Below, one piece after another: positions 35,748 to 42,703 of a DNA stretch of 64,000 nucleotides. Position 1 is the first letter of the stretch; every line of letters begins with the position of its first letter. Origin of the DNA: Lentzea sp. NEAU-D7 (GTDB taxonomy: Bacteria > Actinomycetota > Actinomycetes > Mycobacteriales > Pseudonocardiaceae); assembly GCF_026242055.1 (NCBI RefSeq), contig NZ_JAPJDL010000022.1, positions 62,001 to 126,000 of the forward strand, written 5' to 3'. The position numbers and the translations under genes were made by a program. Under the pieces are notes generated by a model, which saw nothing but the letters and a program-made list of their open reading frames with translations, was not told the origin of the DNA and did no database searches.

Positions 35748-36155
35748 GGCCTCACCCCCACACTGCGGGGAGAGTGAGGACATCCACACCAGTGGGGTAG
35801 CGGCTCGGCTTGACGCCGCACCCATACAGACAGATACCATTGACACGACTGGAATTCCTTTGCGTAGCAACGAAGACGACAAGAAAGACCAGTCGGCGCG
35901 TCGCCATGGAAGCAGACCCAGAACCGCCAAGAACTCGGCTGTTTCCATCGGCGACCACCAACCGGCCGCACACCCGTATTCAGTTGTGCGCCAAGGGCAT
36001 GCGTCATCAGCACGCGACATGCAGCCACGCGCCGACGACGCAAACCCCTATCTCACAAGGTTTTCCTCAAGTGCCAACCAGATTGCGGGACCTCATGTCT
36101 CACGTTCGACGCAGCGCGGCGTCTCGTGGAGGGCGACGACGAGTCTCGATGACCC
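35748..36155. other. non-coding stretch upstream of tra gene
   Basis: About 410 bp with lower GC and no ORF that I believe. A near-repeat of CCCCACACTG/CACACCAGTGGGG type occurs near 35757-35795. It probably holds the tra-rep-xis-int promoter and possibly the clt transfer locus, but no motif proves either. Confidence 0.4.
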
Positions 36156-36419
36156 TCACTCCAGGCTTTCTGACTCTGGTGACCCTGTTGCTCCGAGAAG
36201 CATCTCCGACTCGGACAGGTAGAGACGTCCAAGGTCAATGAGCAGCACGCCAAGTTCCTGGAAGTGCCTCGCCCGCTCCGGGTCCGGGACCAGGCTGCAC
36301 GTGCGCATCGTGTGCTGGGTAAGCAGCTCGCTGAACTGGGGATGCGTCTTCGCGACCTCCCGCGACAACCGCGTCAGCGACGTGCGCAGCAGCTCCTCGG
36401 TCAGAATTTCTGCGGTCAC
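36156..36419 (-). CDS. small helical protein of the element (87 aa)
   Basis: 87 residues from GTG 36419, overlapping the stop of the preceding gene (GTGA). Helical and acidic, with TEELLRTSLTRLSREVAKTH and HFQELGVLLIDLGRLYLSES. No recognised domain. It is third of three chained small genes after the Pra-like activator, so it belongs to the element's control or spread functions. Confidence 0.65.
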   Translation of the reverse strand: MTAEILTEELLRTSLTRLSREVAKTHPQFSELLTQHTMRTCSLVPDPERARHFQELGVLLIDLGRLYLSESEMLLGATGSPESESLE

Positions 36420-36682
36420 GACGAAGTCCCCTCCCGGTGCCCGTCCAACTCGCGCGCGAGCCGATCCTCACGATCCGCCCAGTACAGGGCCTCGTGGTGG
36501 TGACCACGGTCCAGGTCAGCCACCCGCCGGTACACCGCCGCGCTCTTCTCGTGGAACCGCCGCAGTCCGGCCAGATCCTTCCTGTCCGGCATCAGCCGGG
36601 GCAGTACCTCGTGTGCCTCGCTGAGCGAGACGATCCGCTCAACCTGAGCCCATGTAGCCCCACGACGCTCAACCACGGTCAC
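36416..36682 (-). CDS. small charged protein of the element (88 aa)
   Basis: 88 residues from GTG 36682, overlapping both neighbours by GTGA. Charged and helical (KDLAGLRRFHEKSAAVYRRV; HHHEALYWADREDRLARELD). No recognised domain. Confidence 0.65.
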   Translation of the reverse strand: MTVVERRGATWAQVERIVSLSEAHEVLPRLMPDRKDLAGLRRFHEKSAAVYRRVADLDRGHHHEALYWADREDRLARELDGHREGTSS

Positions 36683-36984
36683 GTCAACCTCCCTGCGCCG
36701 GTTTCGCCGTAGGCGTCGGTGTCGCGGTGCAACAGCCGCTCACGCGTCTCCGCTTGGTGGTCGAACATCTCAGCGGCGTGCAGTGCAGCCGCCTTGGCCC
36801 ACCAAGGCGTCTCCGCATGACCGGCCAGTTGCCGCCAGGCCCACGCCACCTGCCGATAGGCGGGCGCGATCCGGGCGGCAGCCTCCGGGTCATCAGCACT
36901 CGCGTAGCGGTTCGCCTCATCGGCAGCCGTGAACCGCTGGTAAGCCTTCTGCCACTGCTCACCCAACGACTGAAGATCAGCCAC
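36679..36984 (-). CDS. small helical protein of the element (101 aa)
   Basis: 101 residues from GTG 36984. Ala-rich helices with Trp (LGEQWQKAYQRFTAADEANR; VAWAWRQLAGHAETPWWAKA). No recognised domain. It lies 3 bp after the Pra-like gene and is chained to the next small gene. Confidence 0.65.
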   Translation of the reverse strand: MADLQSLGEQWQKAYQRFTAADEANRYASADDPEAAARIAPAYRQVAWAWRQLAGHAETPWWAKAAALHAAEMFDHQAETRERLLHRDTDAYGETGAGRLT

Positions 36985-36987
36985 GGC

Positions 36988-37410
36988 TTACGCTGCCTTG
37001 GAGGCGTCAGGCGCGGCGTTGCCCTGCGGCTTCACGCCACGGTTCGCCGACTGCGGAGCCAACATCTCATCGGCCCACACCGTGTAGCTCACCCAGCCGT
37101 CCCGCACGTACGGCGTGACCTTGAGGCCACGGAACACCGCCGGACGGAACGGGGTGCCGGGCAGCACCTCCGGCGGGACAGGCTGGTACTCCGACGCGAT
37201 CTTGACGACCTGTCCCGTGTTCTTGCCCTTCGCGGACGGGTCCGTGCCCTGGACCGTCCAGACCGGAAGGCCCGTCAGCTTGTCCACAGCCGGACGCGGC
37301 TGCTTGCCCTCCGAGTACTCCGTCGCCCGCTCCACGCTCAACACGAAGAACCCCTGAGGGAACAACTCGTCGAACGTGATCGGGAACCGATGGCCAGCGG
37401 GGATACCCAC
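36988..37410 (-). CDS. Pra-like activator of replication, integration and excision
   Basis: 140 residues from GTG 37410 with a strong ribosome site (AAGGAGA, 6 nt). The family pattern is FDELFPQGFFVLSVERATEY, then TGLPVWTVQGTDPSAKGKN, then FRPAVFRGLKVTPYVRDGWV. Proteins of this type are annotated as plasmid replication, integration and excision activators, after Pra of pSAM2. It is first in its operon and faces the regulator gene across the control region at 37411-37604. Confidence 0.82.
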   Translation of the reverse strand: MGIPAGHRFPITFDELFPQGFFVLSVERATEYSEGKQPRPAVDKLTGLPVWTVQGTDPSAKGKNTGQVVKIASEYQPVPPEVLPGTPFRPAVFRGLKVTPYVRDGWVSYTVWADEMLAPQSANRGVKPQGNAAPDASKAA

Positions 37411-37513
37411 GTGGTTCTCCTTCTGCAGGGCCGCTCAATCGCGGCTCGGTGCCACTTCTCGAACTTGCCTACCTAGATTCGGCACCGATTCGTCCCGTCC
37501 GCGTTCCGTCCCT

Positions 37514-37552
37514 GTCTCGTCTGACGCGCCGAGTACTCAAATAGTCTCGTCT
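37514..37552. promoter_or_regulatory. direct repeats in the divergent control region of the element
   Basis: GTCTCGTCT at 37514-37522 recurs at 37544-37552, 30 bp apart (about three helical turns), between the pra-like and regulator genes. Candidate operator pair for the element's switch. Confidence 0.45.
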
Positions 37553-37604
37553 TGGTCTCATGAGGGTGCTACGTTGAGTCGAACGCGCACCACGGGGAGA
37601 GGTC

Positions 37605-38489
37605 ATGCCGGCCGAATCGACGCTGTTGAGAGTGCTGCTACGGCAGCGGCACATGCAGGGGTACATGTCATTCCGCAAGGAATACGACCGCGTCGCGAAG
37701 CAGCTCGACGGCGACCTCGTAGGCCAGTGGCCGAGCAAAGCGCAGTTCTACCGGTGGATGTCCGGCGACCTGTTGGGCCTGCCGTACGCGGACCACTGCC
37801 GCGTTCTGGAGAAGATGTTTCCGGGGTGGACCGCGCACCAGCTCCTGGCACCCCACGAGGGCGACGGCGAAAGCCTCGTGACTCCGCCACAGCGCGCTAC
37901 CAGCAACGCCCCCGCCCCGCGTCCGGTGCAGTTGCCCCAGCAGGCCCGGCTTGCCGACGTCACCGCTGTGTACGCAACGCGGACCGAGTTCCTGCACAAC
38001 GTCACTCCGCGGACCTTGTTCGACGGCGCGAAGCAGATCGACATGGCCGGCCTGTCGCTCAACATGCTGTGCCAGCAGTACTCGGACAAGAGCCTGATGG
38101 ACGCGCTTGAGGACGGCACGACCATCCGTGCGTTATTCCTCGACCCGAACGGCACCTACAGCACGGCCCGAGAGCAGGAGGAGGGCTTGCCCGAGGGGCA
38201 CCTCAGCACGCTCACGCGCCTGAACATCGAGGCCCTTCGTCGGGTGGGCTCGAAGGCTTCACCGAACGCCAAGGGGTCGCTTGGCATCCGTGTCTATGAC
38301 GAGCCGATCCGCTACAACATCACGATCGTCGACCAGATCAAGTGTGTGGTGCAACCGTATCTGCCGGACGCACGAGGCGTTGAGTCGCCGACGCTGGTGA
38401 TCGAAAAGGACCAGACCATGCCCGGTCTCTACACGACGTTCGCCCAAGTTTTCGAGTCCATGTGGGACCGCGCGCGGGAGGTTGCTTGA
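37605..38489 (+). CDS. DUF5919-type regulator of the element
   Basis: 294 residues from ATG 37605 (GAGAGG ribosome site). The N-terminal ~75 residues form an HTH-like region (QFYRWMSGDLLGLPYADHCR), followed by a Pro/Ala linker. The C-terminal domain (~110-294) has TRTEFLHNVTPRTLFDGAKQ, then GTTIRALFLDPNG and IKCVVQPYLPDARG, as in DUF5919 proteins, which look like catalytically dead phospholipase-D-type sensors. It is probably the main repressor or ligand-sensing switch. Its stop overlaps the IMPase start (TGATG). Confidence 0.75.
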   Translation: MPAESTLLRVLLRQRHMQGYMSFRKEYDRVAKQLDGDLVGQWPSKAQFYRWMSGDLLGLPYADHCRVLEKMFPGWTAHQLLAPHEGDGESLVTPPQRATSNAPAPRPVQLPQQARLADVTAVYATRTEFLHNVTPRTLFDGAKQIDMAGLSLNMLCQQYSDKSLMDALEDGTTIRALFLDPNGTYSTAREQEEGLPEGHLSTLTRLNIEALRRVGSKASPNAKGSLGIRVYDEPIRYNITIVDQIKCVVQPYLPDARGVESPTLVIEKDQTMPGLYTTFAQVFESMWDRAREVA

Positions 38490-39283
38490 TGTACCAGCTC
38501 GACCACTTGGCAGACGTAGCCCGGAAGGCTGTCCGCATCGGTCATGAGCTGATCAAGACGGCCCGCCCGGAGACTGTCACAGAGAAGGCCGACCGCGACA
38601 CGTTCACCGACGTAGACGTGAGGATCGAACACAAGATCCGCGCGTATCTTGCCCAGGCGACACCCGACATCGGTTTCGTTGGCGAGGAAGAAGGGCGCAG
38701 CGCCGCCGCCATTGATAGCGCATATGTGTGGGGCCTCGACCCCATCGACGGCACCGCCAATTTCGTCCATGGCGTGCCGCTGTGTGGCGTTTCGCTGGCA
38801 CTGATGCAGGGTGACCGTACGATCGCCGCCGCAATTTCGTTGCCGTACTTGGAACTTCACTACTCCGCCGTTGTTGGCGGAGGGGCGTTCGTGAACGGGA
38901 CGAAGCTCTCAGCTAGCAGAACCAGCGAGCTATCCAAGTCCATTGTGGCGATTGGCGATTACGCGCTTGGAGAAGGTGCGGCAGCGAAGAATAATCAGCG
39001 GATCGCGCTCACTGCCGAACTTGCCGCACATGTCGAGCGCATTCGGATGTTCGGGTCTGCCGCTCATGATCTTGTCTGGTTGGCTGAGGGTCGTATTGAC
39101 GGTGCAATCGTCCTTTCAAACAAGCCGCTTGATATGGCAGCTGGAATTCTTATTGCTCGTGAGTCGGGTGCTGTCGTAATGGACAGCACAGGGGCTCCGC
39201 ATACAGCTACATCCGCACATACAATTGCCGCCGCTCCAGGTATTGCCGAACCGATTTTGGCGCTTGTGGCGTCGGTGTTATGA
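38489..39283 (+). CDS. inositol-monophosphatase-family phosphatase on the element
   Basis: 264 residues from ATG 38489 (GGGAGG upstream; overlaps the regulator stop as TGATG). The metal-binding signatures are intact: GEEEG (~71), LDPIDGTANF (~90) and, towards the end, DLVWLAEGRID with PLDMAAGILIARESG. It removes a phosphate from an inositol-, nucleotide- or PAP-like substrate using Mg. Coupling to a DUF5919 regulator suggests it makes or destroys the signal that the regulator reads; that is an inference. GC falls noticeably in the second half of the gene. Confidence 0.85.
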   Translation: MYQLDHLADVARKAVRIGHELIKTARPETVTEKADRDTFTDVDVRIEHKIRAYLAQATPDIGFVGEEEGRSAAAIDSAYVWGLDPIDGTANFVHGVPLCGVSLALMQGDRTIAAAISLPYLELHYSAVVGGGAFVNGTKLSASRTSELSKSIVAIGDYALGEGAAAKNNQRIALTAELAAHVERIRMFGSAAHDLVWLAEGRIDGAIVLSNKPLDMAAGILIARESGAVVMDSTGAPHTATSAHTIAAAPGIAEPILALVASVL

Positions 39284-39458
39284 AAGCGCTTAGCTGGCTG
39301 ATGCTTTGTCTGGATATGCAGGATCGACAAGAAGGTCGTACGGGCAATCCCACTACGGCGATGAGTAAATCTAATTAGAGCTGGGGCGCGGAAGCAATCC
39401 GATTCTGGATGGACATCTGCGAGGAGATTAGTCCGGTGAGAACAGCGGTTTGGTTCAA
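39284..39458. other. short AT-rich gap between IMPase and cargo genes
   Basis: 175 bp of clearly lower GC, with no gene, between convergent ends. No perfect terminator hairpin is seen. Confidence 0.4.
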
Positions 39459-39947
39459 CTACTCCCGCTCAGCTTCGTTCTTGTCGATAGAGTCAGAGGA
39501 GCTTTCTTCTTCGTTCGCGAATTCAATTTCATCGGCGTCGTCGTCATTACCCGTGCGCTCCTTGATCAAGATATCTACGATTTCTCCAACCTGTACGTCG
39601 ATGATCTTCTTATTATCGTCAGGAATGTTTGAGGCGCGCAACTGGGTTCGCGGAGCTGACGTGTTACTAAAGATTGACTTCACGCTTACTGCTGCCATCA
39701 GCGGGTTGAAGTAGTCTGGTTCCGGCGTGGCGGCAAGGGAAAACCTTTCCTGAACGTCAGTAATTTCCATGACACCTTTGCTTACCCTTACTGATCCCAG
39801 GTTCTCCTTAGATTCGGGATCCTTCACGCTGATAACTTTCCACAGGTGGACTTTCTGTCCGAGTTCAACGCCGTGAACACTGCCCTTGTTCAAGGCGATC
39901 TCGTATCGAGATATAACAGTGGCAATCTTTGCTTCAATCTTCGACAT
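39459..39947 (-). CDS. cargo protein B with FlgT-C-like beta domain
   Basis: 162 residues from ATG 39947, overlapping cargo gene A by 14 bp. Residues 1-75 match the pattern of a FlgT-C-terminal-like beta domain: RYEIALNKGSVHGVELGQKV, then DPESKENLGSVRVSKGVMEI. The second part is extended, and the tail is very acidic and Ser-rich (DDDADEIEFANEEESSSDS). Soluble; no signal. Codon use is far less GC-biased than that of the host genes, which points to recent acquisition. Function unknown. Confidence 0.75.
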   Translation of the reverse strand: MSKIEAKIATVISRYEIALNKGSVHGVELGQKVHLWKVISVKDPESKENLGSVRVSKGVMEITDVQERFSLAATPEPDYFNPLMAAVSVKSIFSNTSAPRTQLRASNIPDDNKKIIDVQVGEIVDILIKERTGNDDDADEIEFANEEESSSDSIDKNEAERE

Positions 39948-40656
39948 CTTCAGTGCTCTTTTCCGTTACCTTAGGAATTCGGTACCTTGCTGGATCGATT
40001 GATCCCCATTCAACGTCGAGAGTGAAGGGTCTCAGCTCGACGGCGCGAGGCGGTTGAAAGTCATGAGTTGCGCGGTTTCGGATGGCGTTCCAGAAGGCGA
40101 AGTCGGACGGATCGACACACAGCATATCTGCATGCAGAGTATCTTCGTGCAAGCTTACAACTTGGACGACTCCGATGGATTTATGATCACCGGTTCGCAC
40201 CATGCAAAGCCTGGTTCCGATGACAGGCTTCCTTGTATGCCACTTTCCGGATAGGAAGATGATGTCATCATCTGACTTCACGCTTACAATTTTAAGATCT
40301 GTGGGATAGGCGGCAGCAAGAAGCTGACCCATGGCCTGGAATCTTCCTTCGATGGCGGCGTAGGAAGAGTAATCAGCACTGTTATCAATAACGGATTGAT
40401 TCAGGCTGACTATCTCTTTCTCTAGCTCTGCGTTGCGCTTCACTAGTTCCGGGTGTTCCCGATAACGATTTGCTGCGTCTAGCGAGCGTGGAAATACCCA
40501 TTTCACAAGAGTGAATGCAACCGCTGCACCGAGTGTGATCCAGAACCACTTTAGGAGCTGTACGTCCAGCGCGCCAAAGTAGAGGCCCACAACTGCTGCG
40601 ATCGACAGAAATATTTTTAGGAAATCGGTACTAAAATCACTTAGAAACTTCTTCAC
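39934..40656 (-). CDS. cargo protein A: two-helix membrane anchor, coiled coil and beta domain
   Basis: 240 residues from GTG 40656 (AGAGG ribosome site). Two membrane helices (~12-30, ~36-52) are followed by a coiled coil (LVKRNAELEKEIVSLNQSVI). The C-terminal domain (~120-190) has IVSVKSDDDIIFLSGKWHTR then GTRLCMVRTGDHKSIGVVQV, which looks like a relative of the beta domain in protein B. Membrane-anchored with the C-terminal part in the cytoplasm by the positive-inside rule. Low-GC codon use. Together with B it is the most plausible cargo system on the element. No homologue is recognised. Confidence 0.75.
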   Translation of the reverse strand: MKKFLSDFSTDFLKIFLSIAAVVGLYFGALDVQLLKWFWITLGAAVAFTLVKWVFPRSLDAANRYREHPELVKRNAELEKEIVSLNQSVIDNSADYSSYAAIEGRFQAMGQLLAAAYPTDLKIVSVKSDDDIIFLSGKWHTRKPVIGTRLCMVRTGDHKSIGVVQVVSLHEDTLHADMLCVDPSDFAFWNAIRNRATHDFQPPRAVELRPFTLDVEWGSIDPARYRIPKVTEKSTEDVED

Positions 40657-40818
40657 ATTGCGATCCCTCTCAGGTTGGCACTAGTGGCGGGAGACTGTAC
40701 CTGATGTCCACGGTGCACTGAGTGATGAGTCCTGTATTCCTCGGCCTAACCAGCATGCAGGCTTGATCGACACATAGTGTGGCGATGTTACTGCTGAATT
40801 TAGCTTTATGGGATCAAG

Positions 40819-40842
40819 GCGCGCCGCCCGCTGGCGGCGCGC
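40819..40842. repeat. perfect 10-bp stem hairpin, candidate origin or terminator
   Basis: GCGCGCCGCC (40819-40828) and its complement (40833-40842) around a 4-nt loop. A very stable structure at the start of the non-coding region behind the cargo promoter. Could be a single-strand origin or a transcription stop. Confidence 0.5.
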
Positions 40843-41542
40843 GGGCGGACGTCTCGCGCTGACACCGCCTACCGTTGCGCCCGCTCCCCGCATCGGGACA
40901 CGCCGGGCTCCCGCTTCGCTCCACCCGTCGGCCCCGCGCAGGAGCGCGCGCACGTGGCCGAGTCCGCGCGCCGCCACCAGCGGCCGGAAGACTGGCTGAT
41001 CCTTGCCTGAAGCTGCTCAGACCTCACCGCGCGGAATTGCCCGCGAACGCGCAGCTCGGACGGTGACTAGTCCCGCCGAGGCCCAGGGATCGTTTAACAC
41101 CGAGCCGCTGACATCAAGGGCGCCTACGGCGTCGCTACGCGATGGGCCAAGGCCCACCCTTGACCTCAACGTCTCGGCGCTAATTACGGCAAGGGCCGGG
41201 GAACCGGGGGCGACAAGCCACCGAGGTTCACCGGAACCGATGTCGACAGGCGGATGGGAGACGGCCATGAAGGCCAGGCGGACGACCAACCCGAACCAGC
41301 TAGCCCTGTGGGGCCGCTACGAGCTGGAGGAGTGGGCGATGAAGGGATCGGGCCACTCGACCACCGAGGCCGCCGTGTCGTCCGTTCCAGACGTCAGCAT
41401 GACCATCGCCGAGCCCATTCGACTCGCGCCCGAGTTCCGCCCCGCCGCCAATCTTGTCCCGAGCTTCAGCGCGGCCGGCCGCTCAACGCACGACGGCCCC
41501 TCCGCCCGTCAGCAGGCAGGAGGAGCCACCGTGATCAAGTTT

Positions 41543-41562
41543 CAGGCCGTCTACAGGCCGTC
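41543..41562. repeat. paired arm-type direct repeats, attR side
   Basis: CAGGCCGTC at 41543-41551 and 41554-41562 (11-bp period), same orientation and spacing as the pair at 30993-31012. GTGATC lies 12 bp before, as it does near the attL pair. Confidence 0.65.
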
Positions 41563-41666
41563 GGACGTCGAGAAGGGTCGAAACGCAACGGAACGCATCG
41601 GAACCTATCCGCGCAGGTCAGAGGCCTCGTGGAGGCATCCCTTCGCAGGTCCCGTTTCCGCAGGTT

Positions 41667-41703
41667 GGAGTTCACGAACCTGTTCAAGACCTACACGGGC
41701 TGA
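41667..41703. other. attR, remnant of native chitinase 3' end
   Basis: Contains the 13-bp core GGAGTTCACGAAC (41667-41679) and encodes EFTNLFKTYTG plus stop, a conservative variant of the present chitinase tail. The bases to the right of the core are probably the original chromosomal end of the chitinase gene. Confidence 0.8.
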
Positions 41704-41719
41704 TCCGCCCCTGCGGAGC

Positions 41720-41759
41720 GAAGGCCGTTGCGGGAACTTCCGTTCCTGCAACGGCCTTC
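41720..41759. terminator. hairpin terminator, originally of the chitinase gene
   Basis: Arms 41720-41737 and 41742-41759 pair over 18 bp with one mismatch around a 4-nt loop. It lies 17 bp after the attR stop codon and 20 bp after the stop of the Cys-rich micro-peptide gene on the other strand. Confidence 0.8.
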
Positions 41760-41778
41760 ATTCATTCGTCCGTGGCTT

Positions 41779-41844
41779 CTAACAGCCGCTGCAGCACCCG
41801 CAGCCCGGACCCGTGCACGAGCCGCAGCAAGAGCATCCAGCCAT
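41779..41844 (-). CDS. 21-aa Cys-rich micro-peptide
   Basis: ATG 41844 is preceded by a perfect GGAGG with 8-nt spacing (41853-41857 on the complement). The frame encodes 21 residues, of which 9 are Cys, in a CSCCGSC and CGCCSGC arrangement with Gly and Ser, and no hydrophobic residue beyond Ala. The ideal ribosome site and the terminator just downstream argue that it is a real gene. The composition suggests metal binding (Zn, Cu) or a modified or disulfide-rich peptide. No family assigned. Confidence 0.6.
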   Translation of the reverse strand: MAGCSCCGSCTGPGCGCCSGC

Positions 41845-41941
41845 GATGACCACCTCCGATGTTGAGCGATCAAGCCTGTCGGACAGTAGGGCGGCTCGAA
41901 CGCTGCGTGACACCACCGCCAGGGTGATTAGGCTGCCACGA

Positions 41942-42328
41942 ATGAATGGTCCTGCCGAGATGCTCGCCGCCGACAAGGCCTCCACCGCACTGGGCATCGA
42001 GCCCGTCGAACTGCGCGACGGGTACGCGGCGCTGCGGATGACGGTCACCGAGAACATGATCAACGGCCACGGCATCGCGCACGGCGGCTACGTGTTCCTG
42101 CTCGCGGACAGCACGTTCGCCTACGCCTGCAACAGGGCCGGGTCCGTCACCGTCGCCGCCACCGGCGAGATCGACTTCATCCGGCCCGTGCACGAGGGCG
42201 ACGAGCTGGTGGCGGAGGCGGTGGAACGGACCCGGTTCGGCCGCAGCGGGATCTACGACGTCACGGTCAGGCGAGGGACCGAGATCGTGGCTGAGTTCCG
42301 CGGTCGCTCGCGGACCCTTCGCGCCTGA
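41942..42328 (+). CDS. PaaI-family hotdog thioesterase
   Basis: 128 residues from ATG 41942; the frame is open upstream, but homology starts here. Hotdog-fold signature: NGHGIAHGGYVFLLADSTFA (~40-60), then ATGEIDFIRPVHEGDELVAE. Such enzymes hydrolyse acyl-CoA thioesters, in the PaaI group phenylacetyl-CoA-type esters. No phenylacetate genes are nearby. Its end overlaps the convergent membrane protein gene by about 60 bp. Confidence 0.88.
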   Translation: MNGPAEMLAADKASTALGIEPVELRDGYAALRMTVTENMINGHGIAHGGYVFLLADSTFAYACNRAGSVTVAATGEIDFIRPVHEGDELVAEAVERTRFGRSGIYDVTVRRGTEIVAEFRGRSRTLRA

Positions 42329-42665
42329 GGCCGAGGAACTGCAGGACCGCGAAGCCCAGCACCGCGAGGCCCTGGACCAGCACCAGCGCGACGCCGATGC
42401 CGGTGAGCGGGAACCACCCCAGTTCCGCGGTCAGAATGCTGTCGGCGGCCCAGACCAGGTTGCCGATGATGACCATCAGGACGATTCGGCGGTCAGGGGT
42501 GGCGCGCGTTCCCAAGAAGAACACGCCCATTCCGTAGACGACGCAGAAAGAACCGAGCCCGATCTGCCAGCCCACCGGCATTCCGACTTCCGGGCGGATC
42601 AGGACGGTCAGCAGCCCCAGCGTGAACGAAGCGACACCGTCGAGTTTCAAGGCGAATTTCAACAT
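42267..42665 (-). CDS. four-helix membrane protein
   Basis: 132 residues from ATG 42665. Four hydrophobic segments are seen: VASFTLGLLTVLIRPEVGM, IGLGSFCVVYGMGVFFLG, RIVLMVIIGNLVWAADSIL and IGVALVLVQGLAVLGFAVLQ, with a polar tail. Probably an integral membrane protein of the SPW/DoxX-like size class; function unknown. Confidence 0.75.
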   Translation of the reverse strand: MLKFALKLDGVASFTLGLLTVLIRPEVGMPVGWQIGLGSFCVVYGMGVFFLGTRATPDRRIVLMVIIGNLVWAADSILTAELGWFPLTGIGVALVLVQGLAVLGFAVLQFLGLRREGSASDRGTQPRSRSLA

Positions 42666-42703
42666 GGCCCGACGATCGCCCGGTCGACGCTGCCAAAGCC
42701 ACG

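Larger units (their letters stand above)
40657..41666. other. about 1 kb non-coding region inside attR
   Basis: No convincing gene. It holds a perfect hairpin (40819-40842), GC-rich DNA resembling plasmid origin or transfer regions, and the attR arm repeats. A frame from ATG 41269 (GGGAG upstream) is open but runs straight through attR into the host terminator, so I do not call it. Confidence 0.5.
30927..41703. mobile_element. actinomycete integrative and conjugative element (pSAM2-like) in chitinase 3' end
   Basis: Bounded by an imperfect 37-bp repeat (attL 30927-30963, attR 41667-41703). It carries, from attL: tyrosine integrase, excisionase, RepSA-like initiator, FtsK/Tra-like translocase, three small coupled ORFs and a Pra-like activator on the minus strand; then a DUF5919-type regulator and an IMPase-like enzyme on the plus strand; then two cargo genes on the minus strand and about 1 kb of non-coding DNA. 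The set int-xis-rep-tra-pra is diagnostic for AICEs. Length 10.8 kb is at the small end of the family. No tRNA gene is at either border. Confidence 0.9.

Noticed and set aside
35745..36020. 91-aa minus-strand ORF whose stop overlaps the tra start (TGATG)
   Set aside because: Odd Trp/Cys/Ser composition, no ribosome site and atypical codon use; treated as non-coding.
40819..41562. CRISPR-like repeats
   Set aside because: Only single hairpins and a pair of 9-bp repeats; no regular repeat-spacer array anywhere in the window.
41254..41703. ORF whose C-terminus matches the chitinase tail
   Set aside because: The match covers only the attR repeat; the rest is a low-complexity shadow, so this is not a gene fragment of the chitinase.
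30927..41703. tRNA gene at the element border
   Set aside because: Looked for cloverleaf-like 3' ends and GTTCRA-type T-loop sequence at both ends and saw none; the repeat is protein-coding chitinase sequence.
41269..41782. Possible small gene with MKARRTTNPNQLALWG start and a fair ribosome site
   Set aside because: The frame runs through attR and the host terminator to its stop, which a real element gene should not do.
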